Below, piece by piece: positions 15,774-23,871 of a stretch of 64,000 nt of DNA. Position 1 is the stretch's first letter. The number at the start of each line of letters is the position of its first letter. A program made the position numbers and the translations under genes. The DNA is from Deltaproteobacteria bacterium. GTDB taxonomy: Bacteria > Acidobacteriota > Thermoanaerobaculia > Multivoradales > JAHZIX01. The stretch is taken from contig JAHZIX010000045.1 of the NCBI GenBank assembly GCA_022601195.1, forward strand, positions 496,001 through 560,000. Reading direction: 5' to 3'. Below the pieces are notes generated by a model. That model was not told where the DNA came from. It did not search any database and saw nothing but the letters and a program-made list of their open reading frames with translations.

Positions 15774-16651
15774 TTCTCACCCGTCCTCACCCGCTAGACC
15801 AAGGCCTTCCTCCGAAGTGGGCATCCGGTTGGGGGGAGGATCAATATGGGGTTTTCGTGGTCATTGTCGTGGGGGCCGTGGAGCAACGCCTGCGGTGGAT
15901 ACCACCCGGTGAGTTCTCTATGGGGTCTTCCAGGGGAGAAGCAGGGCGACATACCGACGAAATCAAGCATCAAGTGACTCTAACGAGAGGTCTCTGGCTG
16001 GGAGACACGCCCTGCACCCAGGCCTTGTGGCAGGAGATCACCGGGAAGAACCCCAGCCATTTCCAATCCGACCAACGACCCGTGGAGCAGGTGAGCTGGG
16101 AGGATGCCAAGGGGTTTCTGGGAGGGTTGAAAGGCCGAGTGAAGGGACTTTCCCCACGTCTGCCCACGGAGGCGGAGTGGGAATACGCCTGCCGGGCGGA
16201 AACGAAGAGGGCGACCTATGCTGGGGATCTAGAGATTCTAGGCCAGCACAATGCTCCCCTTCTCGACCCTATCGCTTGGTATGGCGGCAACAGTGGGGTC
16301 GACTTCGACCTGGACAATGGCGCCGACATATCCGGCAGCCTTTGGAAAGAAAAACAATATCCCGAGGCGACCCGGGCTGGGACGCGAATTGTCGGGCAAA
16401 AGGCTCCGAATCCTTGGGGTCTCTACGACATGTTAGGAAATGTATTGGAATGGTGCGAGGACTACTACGGCCCCTACTCCAAGAAAGCTAAGACGGACCC
16501 TACAGGCCCCAAGGAGGGCACGAGACGGGTTATCCGTGGCGGTTCGTGGGACGGCGGCGCCAGCTTCGTGCGGGCTGCGTTTCGTTTCCACTGGGTACCG
16601 TCGCTCCGGCTCTACGACCTGGGCTTCCGCCTTGCCCAAGGTCAGGACTAG
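15770..16651 (+). CDS. Stand-alone FGE-like/C-type lectin domain protein (DGR target 3)
   Basis: A 293-residue paralogue of the preceding lectin gene, beginning MILTRPHPLDQGLPPKWASG at an ATG overlapping the HRDC remnant stop. Seen: LRWIPPGEFSMGSSRGEAG, LPTEAEWEYACRAETKRATYAG, NPWGLYDMLGNVLEWCEDYY and a terminal RGGSWDGGASFVRAAFRFHW...LGFRLAQ. Residues 261-283 form the variable segment. Its VR differs from its neighbour copy 2 more than from the distant copy 1, opposite to the rest of the gene; that is explained by retrohoming from a shared template. Last gene of the cassette. No catalytic role is implied. Confidence 0.85.
   Translation: MILTRPHPLDQGLPPKWASGWGEDQYGVFVVIVVGAVEQRLRWIPPGEFSMGSSRGEAGRHTDEIKHQVTLTRGLWLGDTPCTQALWQEITGKNPSHFQSDQRPVEQVSWEDAKGFLGGLKGRVKGLSPRLPTEAEWEYACRAETKRATYAGDLEILGQHNAPLLDPIAWYGGNSGVDFDLDNGADISGSLWKEKQYPEATRAGTRIVGQKAPNPWGLYDMLGNVLEWCEDYYGPYSKKAKTDPTGPKEGTRRVIRGGSWDGGASFVRAAFRFHWVPSLRLYDLGFRLAQGQD
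16514..16646 (+). other. DGR variable repeat VR3
   Basis: A 133-bp block at the end of lectin copy 3. Outside the variable codons it differs from VR1 by a single base (AGA for AGG near the start). Substitutions cluster at residues 261-263, 265-266, 271, 275-276, 279 and 281-283, the exposed loops of the lectin fold in DGR targets. The stop codon follows within two codons, as is usual for DGR targets. Confidence 0.8.
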
Positions 16652-16675
16652 GTTTTGCCGGCGCGGAGCGTAAAG

Positions 16676-16796
16676 AAAGCCGCGGGACGCGGCGGGAGGT
16701 TCCGGCGGAGCCGGGGCCGATTTGGGTCTTTGGGGGAGGCTCGCGAAGCGAGTCGACAGTTTCAGGGCTTGGAGAGAACTAGGCCCTACCGCCCCG
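16676..16796 (+). repeat. 121-bp duplicated element, copy B (abruptly ends the duplication)
   Basis: Ungapped homologue of 15411-15531, again starting with the hairpin GCCGCG-GGA-CGCGGC (16679-16693), with a second hairpin CCGGC-GGA-GCCGG at 16702-16714. Homology stops at 16796, just where the HRDC remnant would begin. The stop codon and last codons of the opposing TPR lipoprotein gene (16786-16796) lie inside this element, so the third unit was truncated against that gene. Confidence 0.65.
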
Positions 16797-18978
16797 TCAT
16801 ACGCACTGGCCTCCCCGCCTCGTAGGAGCGCAGGTTGACGGCGATGCGGTTGGTGAGGTTACGGTCGTTCATTTGTTGGGCTTGTTGCAGCAGGCCTCTC
16901 TGCCAGCCGGCAGCGCCTTTGAGGTCACCGGTTTCGGCCATGGCCATGGCGATGGTCTCGGCGTGATCCAAGGAGCGGTCGGAGGAGTAGACGGATTGGG
17001 CCAAGCGCAGGGCTCGCTGGCCGTCGCGGACTCGATTGATGGGGGAGGTGGCGAGGAGGCGGGCGAGGGTGTGGTTGAGGGCCAGGTCTTGGGGCATAGC
17101 TTTGAGGCCCTCTTCTAACGCTTGGCGACCGGCGACGTGATCGCCGCTGCCGATGAGAGCGGTGATCAGCCGGTAGCGCAATTCGATGTTTTTCGGGTTC
17201 TCGGCTTGCAAGGGCTCGAGTAGCTCTACAGCCTCCCCGGCCCGGGCCCGTTGCAGTAAGAACTGAGCCAGAGCCATGGCGGCTTCCAGGTTCTTCGGCT
17301 CCGCTGCCATGGCGCGGCGCAGGTTGCTTTCCGCATCCACCGGGTTGTGGGTCTGTTGGGCCAGCAGGCCCAATTGAAGATGGGCGCTGGCCTGGCTGGC
17401 GGGGCTCGGGTCGAGGCGCAGGATCTCTTGGTATTGGTGCCGGGCGCCGAGAATGTCCTTACGCTGAGCCAGAATCGAGGCCAGGCTCAGGCGGGCGGCG
17501 GAAAGGTCCGGCGTCTCCGCGAGAACTTCCTTCAGGGCCTTCAGTCCCTCTTCCTGCTGGCCTCCCTGGTAGAGGCACATGGCTCGCTGATAGAGGGCTC
17601 TGGGGTCGCCGGGAGAAACCTCCAAGACTCCGTCCAGGTGCACCTGAGCCTCCTGCCACCTTTGCAGCTGCATCAGAGTATTGGCCAGGTTGAAATGGGC
17701 TGCCTCGAAATCCGGGGCGGTGGCCAGGGCTCTTTTGAAGGAGGCGATGGCGTCGTTGGGGTCGCCGGTGGCCAATTGGGCGTTGGCCAAGTCGAAGGAC
17801 AGCAGCGCCTCACTGGGGTGTAGGCGAAGGGCCGCTTCGAGCACTTTGCGGGCCTCTTGGTGCTCTCCGGCCTGGCTATGGGAGAGAGCCAGATTGCGCC
17901 GCGCCTCCGAGCTTCGCGGGTCGGCAGCGACGGCTTTGCGGTACCATTGCTGGGCTTCCTCGATCCGTCCGTTGACCAGGGCTTCGCTGCCTCGGCCCAG
18001 GAGGGCGCCGGAGCTCACGGCGAGCTCAGCGATTTCCTCCGCCAAGGGGTCTGGCAGGGGGATCTCGCCGCGGCTGCTCTCCGCCAGAAGTTTCTGGGCC
18101 TCTTCCCGCCGTCCCAGCTTGCGCAGGGCTTGGGCCAAGGGGTAACGGGCCGCGCCCGCCTCCGGGCGGAGCTTCAACACTTTTTCCAGGGCCTCTACGG
18201 CGGCGGCGGGCTCACCGAGAGCCGCAGCGGCGCGTCCCAGACCGTACAAGGCCGCGGGGTCGAAGGGGCCGGGGGCTTGACCCTCCGGTGGTGGGCCGTC
18301 GAGAACGGCGGCAAAGTTCTCCCGGGCGGCTTCCGCCTGGCCGCTCTGCAGCAGCACCTCTCCCAGGTGAAGCTTCGCCGGAGCATCCCCTGGCGCCAGC
18401 TCCACCGCCTTGCGCAGATGTCCCTCCGCTTCGGCGAGATGGCCGCTCTTCAGGGCCAAAGAGCCTCGAAGGGAGGGCCACCGGTAGTCCTGGGGGGCCA
18501 AGGTGGCGGCGTTGCCGTAGCATTGGCCGGCCGCTCCGGCGAGGCCGTAGGCGTGGTAGGCCTGTCCCATGCGGCCAAAGGCCGCGGCTAAATCTTTGGG
18601 GGGACTTTCGGCTTTGGAGAGTAGGTCCCCAAGGCTTCCCCGCAGACCAGCGAGGGTGACTCGAGCGCCTCGCTCCACCCCTTCCAGAGATGGGTGTTGG
18701 ACTTCGGTCAGCTGCGGGAAGGCGCTCACTTGAGGGGCTGGCGAAGACGAGGTATCCCCCTGGTTGCAGCCAGTGAGGATGGCGCTGAGGCCGAGGCAGA
18801 GTCCGGCGCTGAGGAAGACGAGAAGCTGGGTCGGCAAGGGCCTGAGGCGTCTCGAGGTGGGTTTTCTAGAGCGGAGCCTTCCACAGCCGCAGGACGCTGA
18901 GGCTCCCTGGAGCGAGCTTGGCTGGAGAGTATCTCTCCCATTTGCCGGCCTTCCGCCTTCGGTTCCCGGGCGGTTCAT
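16786..18978 (-). CDS. TPR-repeat lipoprotein
   Basis: A 730-residue protein. A long arginine-rich N-terminus precedes a hydrophobic helix and the lipobox LTGC (about residue 71), so it is likely a lipoprotein. The mature part holds about a dozen tetratricopeptide repeats (for example YGLGRAAAALGEPAAAVEAL, SQAGEHQEARKVLEAALRL, AQLATGDPNDAIASFKRAL), a superhelical protein-binding scaffold. Its ATG overlaps the stop of the FG-GAP/UnbV gene (ATGA), and the two probably work together at the envelope. The last codons lie in the 121-bp element of the lectin duplication, so its C-terminus may have been altered. Confidence 0.75.
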   Translation of the reverse strand: MNRPGTEGGRPANGRDTLQPSSLQGASASCGCGRLRSRKPTSRRLRPLPTQLLVFLSAGLCLGLSAILTGCNQGDTSSSPAPQVSAFPQLTEVQHPSLEGVERGARVTLAGLRGSLGDLLSKAESPPKDLAAAFGRMGQAYHAYGLAGAAGQCYGNAATLAPQDYRWPSLRGSLALKSGHLAEAEGHLRKAVELAPGDAPAKLHLGEVLLQSGQAEAARENFAAVLDGPPPEGQAPGPFDPAALYGLGRAAAALGEPAAAVEALEKVLKLRPEAGAARYPLAQALRKLGRREEAQKLLAESSRGEIPLPDPLAEEIAELAVSSGALLGRGSEALVNGRIEEAQQWYRKAVAADPRSSEARRNLALSHSQAGEHQEARKVLEAALRLHPSEALLSFDLANAQLATGDPNDAIASFKRALATAPDFEAAHFNLANTLMQLQRWQEAQVHLDGVLEVSPGDPRALYQRAMCLYQGGQQEEGLKALKEVLAETPDLSAARLSLASILAQRKDILGARHQYQEILRLDPSPASQASAHLQLGLLAQQTHNPVDAESNLRRAMAAEPKNLEAAMALAQFLLQRARAGEAVELLEPLQAENPKNIELRYRLITALIGSGDHVAGRQALEEGLKAMPQDLALNHTLARLLATSPINRVRDGQRALRLAQSVYSSDRSLDHAETIAMAMAETGDLKGAAGWQRGLLQQAQQMNDRNLTNRIAVNLRSYEAGRPVRMTGR

Positions 18979-20939
18979 GACCCGGCTCCTTTGAGGCGAG
19001 CACTCTGAGCGCTTCCGGCGCGACCGGTACCCCGCTCCAGGGACGTATATTGATCAATGGGAACTTCGTCCCACACTTCCCACTCCGGCTTGGCGGGCCC
19101 CGCCCACTGCACGACCACTCGCGCTGTTAGGGGGACCTTGGCGTTTTCCGGGGAGTCGCCGCTTGCCTTCTGGCCTAGGCCGAAGAGCACTCTGGGATCT
19201 CCGGAAGAAGCGTAGCTGCCATGGGTGCGAGCTCTTTTTCCCTGGGGGGGGCGGCTTCGGGTGGAAATCTCGACCCAAGCGCCTTGGGTGTCCCCAACCC
19301 GGGTATCTCCAGTCTGGGCGCCCCCAGCCTGGCCGGATTTCTTTTCCACCAAACGCAAGCCAACCCAATGGTTGTCTTGTCCCCGGCGATTGAGGAGCAG
19401 GCGAACCGGCCCATGGTTTTGGGTCAGCAGGATGTCCGTGTCGCCGTCGTTGTCCAAGTCCCCGAAGGCAGCGCCACGGCTCACTTCCGACAGGGTGAAG
19501 ATGCTGCCCCCCTGGCTGCTCACCTCATCGAAGCGCCCCTGGCCCCGGTTGTGGAACAGCTGGTTAGGCTGGTGCAGGGGGAAAGGGTCCCCGGCGAGGG
19601 CTTGTTCTTCGAGAACCTTCACCGCGCCGTTGACGGTCAGTAGGTCCAGGAGGCCGTCGTTGTCGTAGTCGAAGAACGCCGTGCCAAAGCCGGTGTACTC
19701 GAGGCTGGGACCGCCCAGGCCGGAAAGGGCCGAGCGGTCTTCGAACAGGCCATGGCCGTCGTTGGCGAACAGGGTGTTGGTTTCCCGCGCCAGGTGGGTC
19801 ATGAAGAGGTCTTCGTCGCCGTCGCCATCGAAGTCCGCGGCGGTGACCCCCATGCTGGCTTCCGGTTGCCCTTCAGCATTGACGGCGCAGCCGGCCAGCA
19901 GGGCTTCGTCCCGAAAGGTGCCGTCCCGCTGGTTGATCCACAGATGATTGGGTAGGCCGTCGTTGCCGACGTAGAGGTCCGGCCAGGTGTCGCCGTCGAA
20001 GTCCGCGACGATGGCTCCGAGAGCTCCTCCGGCGATCTGAGAGAAGCCCGCGCGGCGGCTCACCTCTTCGAAGGTTCCGTCGCCGAGGTTGCGATAGAGG
20101 GCATCCCCTTGGGCTTCGTAGGCCAAGGGGCCGCAGTAGTCGGGCGCTCCCAGGTCGGTGACACAGCGCTTGTGGGTGGCGACGGTGAAGTCCACGTAGT
20201 TGCCGACGTAGAGGTCCAGGCGGCCGTCCCGGTCGTAGTCGAAAAAGGCCGCCGGAACGCTCCAGCGCCGGTCGCCGGTACCGGTGGCTTCAGTGACGTT
20301 CTCGAAGGTTCCGTCGCCGCGGTTGCGCCACATCTGGTTGGGGCCGAAGTTGGTGAGGTAAAGGTCCGGCCAGCCATCGCCGTCGTAATCTCCCACGGCA
20401 GCTCCCATACCGTAGCCCCGGGCGTCGAGGCCGGCGGCTTCGGTCACCTCCGTGAAGCGCAGCTGGGGTTGGCCGTCGCTGCCGATGTGGAGATCGTTGC
20501 GATACAGCTGGTCCCGAGGAGGCGAGCTTCCTCCTGGGCCTCCTGTGCTGGGCCTCTTGTTGGTGAGGGGGTGTCCTTGTACCAAGTAGACGTCCAGGTC
20601 GCCGTCGCCGTCGTAGTCCAGCAGCGCGGCTCCCGCTCCCATCATCTCGGCAAAATAATGCTCACCGCTCATGCCGTTGGCGTGAACGAAGTCGAGGCCG
20701 CTAGCGCCAGCGACGTCCGCGAAGAGGTCTTCCGGCGCCGGGGCGGGGGCTGCCTTGACGATGGGGGCCAGATTGCTGGCGAGCTCCTGTTGGGAGTCCG
20801 CGGGCGGGGAGGTTTCCTGTTGGCCGCAGCCGAGGCTCGAGCCAACAGCGACAGTCAGACCGAGGATGAGGTTGAGATGGGGCCTGAAGCCACTGGGGAC
20901 GGAAGGCCGACGGTGCAGGGATTTCGAAAAAAGGCGCAT
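18975..20939 (-). CDS. FG-GAP repeat / ASPIC-UnbV (CRTAC1-like) lipoprotein
   Basis: A 654-residue protein. The start at 20939 gives a basic N-terminus, a hydrophobic helix and a lipobox-like SSLGC (about residue 38); a longer frame running to 22064 would be antisense to argG and is rejected. The body contains FG-GAP/VCBS calcium-binding blades with DxDGDGxxD loops (DYDGDGDLDVYLVQG, DYDGDGWPDLYLTNFG, DYDRDGRLDLYVGNY, DFDGDGDEDLFMTHLA). The C-terminus (ARVVVQWAGPAKPEWEVWDE) fits the ASPIC/UnbV domain. Such beta-propellers with TPR partners are abundant in Acidobacteriota and are linked to surface binding. It is the first gene of a two-gene operon. Confidence 0.8.
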   Translation of the reverse strand: MRLFSKSLHRRPSVPSGFRPHLNLILGLTVAVGSSLGCGQQETSPPADSQQELASNLAPIVKAAPAPAPEDLFADVAGASGLDFVHANGMSGEHYFAEMMGAGAALLDYDGDGDLDVYLVQGHPLTNKRPSTGGPGGSSPPRDQLYRNDLHIGSDGQPQLRFTEVTEAAGLDARGYGMGAAVGDYDGDGWPDLYLTNFGPNQMWRNRGDGTFENVTEATGTGDRRWSVPAAFFDYDRDGRLDLYVGNYVDFTVATHKRCVTDLGAPDYCGPLAYEAQGDALYRNLGDGTFEEVSRRAGFSQIAGGALGAIVADFDGDTWPDLYVGNDGLPNHLWINQRDGTFRDEALLAGCAVNAEGQPEASMGVTAADFDGDGDEDLFMTHLARETNTLFANDGHGLFEDRSALSGLGGPSLEYTGFGTAFFDYDNDGLLDLLTVNGAVKVLEEQALAGDPFPLHQPNQLFHNRGQGRFDEVSSQGGSIFTLSEVSRGAAFGDLDNDGDTDILLTQNHGPVRLLLNRRGQDNHWVGLRLVEKKSGQAGGAQTGDTRVGDTQGAWVEISTRSRPPQGKRARTHGSYASSGDPRVLFGLGQKASGDSPENAKVPLTARVVVQWAGPAKPEWEVWDEVPIDQYTSLERGTGRAGSAQSARLKGAGS

Positions 20940-21038
20940 AGATTTTGGATTCCTGATGGGGAGAGAAACCTCCGTAGAAGGAAAGATTAGCACGGCCCGG
21001 GCTGCGGGATCTTCGAGCCCTCGAGTCGATCCTGCCCC

Positions 21039-21071
21039 GGTCTGGTCTCGGTCTGGTCTCGGTCTGGTCTC
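21039..21071. repeat. 11-bp tandem repeat, three perfect copies
   Basis: GGTCTGGTCTC is repeated three times head to tail, with a fourth partial copy (GGCCTGG). It lies in the divergent gap between the FG-GAP lipoprotein and argG. It may affect promoter spacing; no function is known. Confidence 0.8.
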
Positions 21072-21194
21072 GGCCTGGCTACAGACTTGTCGAGAGGGAG
21101 AAGTCTGCTGGCGTAGCTTCCCTGCTAGGATCGGGCGCCGCTCCGGTGAAGGAGCGGATTTCGGGGAAATAGCCGCCCCACCGGGAGGAGATCG

Positions 21195-22430
21195 ATGGCG
21201 AAGCAGAAAGTGGTTTTGGCGTACAGTGGTGGGCTGGACACAGCTTGCATTCTGAAGGTCTTGCAGCAGCGAGGCTACGAGGTGATCGCCTATGTGGCGG
21301 ACGTGGGCCAGCAGGAAGATTTCGACCAGGTGGCGCGACGAGCCAGGGCCAATGGTGCTGCTGAGGTGTGCATCGAGGACCTCAAGAAAGAGCTGGTCAC
21401 GGACTTTATCTTTCCCGCCGTCGCCGGCAATGCGGTGTACGAGAACCGCTACCTCCTGGGCACCGCCCTGGCCCGACCGTTGATCGCCCTTCGCCAGGTG
21501 GAGATTGCCCGAGACCGAGGAGCCACGGCGGTGTCCCATGGCGCTACCGGCAAGGGCAACGACCAAGTGCGTTTCGAGCTGGCCTTCGCCGCCTTGGCGC
21601 CGAACCTGGAGATCATTTCGCCGTGGAAGGAGCGGGAGTTCCTGAACCGCTTCCAGGGCCGCTCGGATCTGCTCCGCTATGCCCAAGAGAACGGTATCGA
21701 TGTGGAGGCCACCGCCGCCAAGCCTTACAGCACCGACGAGAACCTCATGCACCGCAGCTACGAAGCGGGCATTCTGGAAGACCCTCTCGAGACGCCGCCG
21801 GAAGATATGTACAAGCTCACCTGCTCCCCCCAGGAGGCGCCGGATCACCCCGTCCGTCTGGAGATTCATTTCAAGGACGCGCACCCGACTCGAGTGGTGA
21901 ACCGCGATGACGGGACAGTGGTGGAAGAGCCCCTGGCCCTCTTCAACTATCTCAACCAGGTAGGGGGAGACAACGGCGTGGGCCGCATCGACATCGTGGA
22001 GAATCGCTTCGTGGGGATCAAGTCCCGCGGCGTCTACGAGACTCCTGGCGGAACGATCCTCCATCAGGCCCTGCGGGATCTGGAAGGTATCGCCATGGAT
22101 CGCGAAGTGCTGCGGCTGAGGGATGGCCTGTCACCGCGCTTCACCCATCTGATCTACAACGGCTTTTGGTTCAGCCCGGAAATGGATTTCGTGCGCGCTG
22201 CCTTTGCCCAGGCGGAGCAGCTCATCGACGGTCAGGTGAATGTCAGCCTGTACAAAGGAAACGTCATGGTCGAAGGACGAGAGTCCCCCAACTCTCTCTA
22301 CGATCGCAATCTCTCCTCCATGGATGTGGAAGGTGGCTACGACCAAACCGACGCCCGGGGCTTCATTCGCATCAACTCTCTACGCCTGAAGGCCCATAAG
22401 GTGATTCTGCGCCAGGCGAAAAAGACATGA
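21195..22430 (+). CDS. argG: Argininosuccinate synthase
   Basis: A 411-residue enzyme joining citrulline and aspartate with ATP to argininosuccinate, the seventh step of arginine synthesis. Seen: the N-type ATP pyrophosphatase P-loop AYSGGLDTACILK at the N-terminus, AYVADVGQQEDF, SHGATGKGNDQVRFELAF, and LMHRSYEAGILEDP. Full family length. The ATG follows the strong Shine-Dalgarno GGGAGGAG by 4 bases. Its stop overlaps the ATG of argH (ATGA), so the last two arginine steps are translationally coupled. Confidence 0.97.
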   Translation: MAKQKVVLAYSGGLDTACILKVLQQRGYEVIAYVADVGQQEDFDQVARRARANGAAEVCIEDLKKELVTDFIFPAVAGNAVYENRYLLGTALARPLIALRQVEIARDRGATAVSHGATGKGNDQVRFELAFAALAPNLEIISPWKEREFLNRFQGRSDLLRYAQENGIDVEATAAKPYSTDENLMHRSYEAGILEDPLETPPEDMYKLTCSPQEAPDHPVRLEIHFKDAHPTRVVNRDDGTVVEEPLALFNYLNQVGGDNGVGRIDIVENRFVGIKSRGVYETPGGTILHQALRDLEGIAMDREVLRLRDGLSPRFTHLIYNGFWFSPEMDFVRAAFAQAEQLIDGQVNVSLYKGNVMVEGRESPNSLYDRNLSSMDVEGGYDQTDARGFIRINSLRLKAHKVILRQAKKT

Positions 22431-23773
22431 CTCGCCTGTGGGATCGCGGCACCGAGCTAGACGCCGCCATCGCCCGTTTCACCGTCGGCCGAGACCTGGA
22501 GCTGGATTTGCGGCTGGTGGCCTTCGATGCCCTGGCCTCCATGGCCCACGCCGTCATGCTCAAAGAGATCGGCGTTTTGAATGGGGAGGAGCTGGCCGCT
22601 CTGCGACCGGAGTTGGCCGCCATCGCCCGGGAGGCAAGGCAAGGGGAATTCCACATTCCGTCGACGGCAGAAGATGGCCACACGGCCATCGAGAATCGCC
22701 TGACGGAGCGTTTGGGGGACGCAGGGCGGCGCATTCATACCGGCCGCAGCCGCAACGACCAGGTGATCGCTGCTCTTCGCCTGTGGGCTCGGGAAGCCTG
22801 TTTACAGCAGGGCCGGGCATTGTTGGCGGCCATTGAGGCTCTTCTCGAGCTGGCGGAGGAGCATCGGGAGACGAGTTTCCCGGGCTATACTCATACTCGC
22901 CAGGCCATGCCGTCGACCTTGGGTCTGTTTTTCGCTGCTTTCGCCTCGAATCTTCTGGACGACTTCCCGTGGCTCCGCACCGCCTTCGAGCATGCGGACC
23001 GCTCTCCCTTGGGAAGCGCTTCCGGCTACGGGGTCGCCTTGCCCTTGAATCGGCAGCTAGTGAGCCGTCTCTTGGGTTTTCGGGAGGTTCAAAGCAACAC
23101 TCTGGCGGTGCAGAACGACCGCGGCAAGATGGAGTTCCTGGTGCTGTCTGCCGGCGCTGCCATGGCCTTGGACCTGGGCCGCCTGGCCACGGACTTGATT
23201 TGGTTTTCCAGCGCCGAGCTGGGGTTCATGGGTCTCGGGGATACCGTCACCACGGGCTCCAGCATCATGCCCCAGAAGCGCAACCCGGACGTTCTGGAGC
23301 TGATTCGCGCCACCTCGGCTCGGGTGCGGAGCCGCCAGAGCGAGATCGCCGCCATTTACGGCTCTCTCACCGCCGGCTACCACCGAGACTTGCAGCACAC
23401 CAAGGAACCCTTCTTGGAGGCGGTGCAGAACGTAACCGACTCTCTATTGGTGCTCTTGCCAGTGCTCGATGCTTTGGTGGTGGACCGAGAGCGCTGCCGA
23501 GCCGCTATGGAGCTGTCCATCGGCTCCACCGATGCGGTGTACCAGCGGGTCGCTCGGGGAGAGGCTTTTCGTTCCGCCTACAAGGCCGTCGCGGTGGACC
23601 CCGAGTCCGCCGTAGAGGGTGATCCGGCGGAGGCTTGGCGGCTGCGGACCCACCAGGGGGCTCCAGGGAGCCTCGACCTAGCCGGTGACCGAGACCGCTT
23701 GGCCGAGGCCGGAGAGTGGCTCGAGACAAACCAACAGCGGGTCGGCGCCGCATGGCAGCTTCTCGAAGTCTGA
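22427..23773 (+). CDS. argH: Argininosuccinate lyase
   Basis: A 448-residue member of the fumarase/aspartase superfamily that splits argininosuccinate into arginine and fumarate. Seen: the signature GSSIMPQKRNPDVLEL (catalytic serine loop), HTGRSRNDQVIAALRLW and FPGYTHTRQAMPSTLG with the active-site TH pair. Family length is normal. Its ATG overlaps the argG stop. The downstream gene starts 98 bases later behind its own ribosome site. Confidence 0.97.
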   Translation: MTRLWDRGTELDAAIARFTVGRDLELDLRLVAFDALASMAHAVMLKEIGVLNGEELAALRPELAAIAREARQGEFHIPSTAEDGHTAIENRLTERLGDAGRRIHTGRSRNDQVIAALRLWAREACLQQGRALLAAIEALLELAEEHRETSFPGYTHTRQAMPSTLGLFFAAFASNLLDDFPWLRTAFEHADRSPLGSASGYGVALPLNRQLVSRLLGFREVQSNTLAVQNDRGKMEFLVLSAGAAMALDLGRLATDLIWFSSAELGFMGLGDTVTTGSSIMPQKRNPDVLELIRATSARVRSRQSEIAAIYGSLTAGYHRDLQHTKEPFLEAVQNVTDSLLVLLPVLDALVVDRERCRAAMELSIGSTDAVYQRVARGEAFRSAYKAVAVDPESAVEGDPAEAWRLRTHQGAPGSLDLAGDRDRLAEAGEWLETNQQRVGAAWQLLEV

Positions 23774-23821
23774 TCTAGCTTCGATACTTCATTCCAGGGG
23801 GGAAAAGGCAACGCAACGGTA

Positions 23822-23863
23822 CTCCTATTTCTATTAGGGAATTTTAGACTTTCTAAATAGGAG
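23822..23863 (+). promoter_or_regulatory. Inverted repeat covering the ribosome-binding site of the metalloprotease gene
   Basis: CTCCTATTT (23822-23830) is the perfect complement of AAATAGGAG (23855-23863), with a 24-base AT-rich loop. The right arm overlaps the Shine-Dalgarno GGAGGAG (23860-23866) of the protease ATG at 23872. Folding would hide the ribosome site; a regulatory (for example temperature-sensitive) role is inference. Confidence 0.5.
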
Positions 23864-23871
23864 GAGTGTTT

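Noticed and set aside
13213..16651. Plain gene duplication of FGE enzymes as the full explanation of the lectin cluster
   Set aside because: The terminal 133 bp of copies 1 and 3 are far more alike than their flanks and differ almost only at first and second codon positions, which simple duplication and drift do not give.
20940..22064. Long N-terminal extension of the FG-GAP/UnbV gene on the minus strand
   Set aside because: It is the antisense of argG, has no signal peptide or domain, and the lipoprotein signal begins at 20939.
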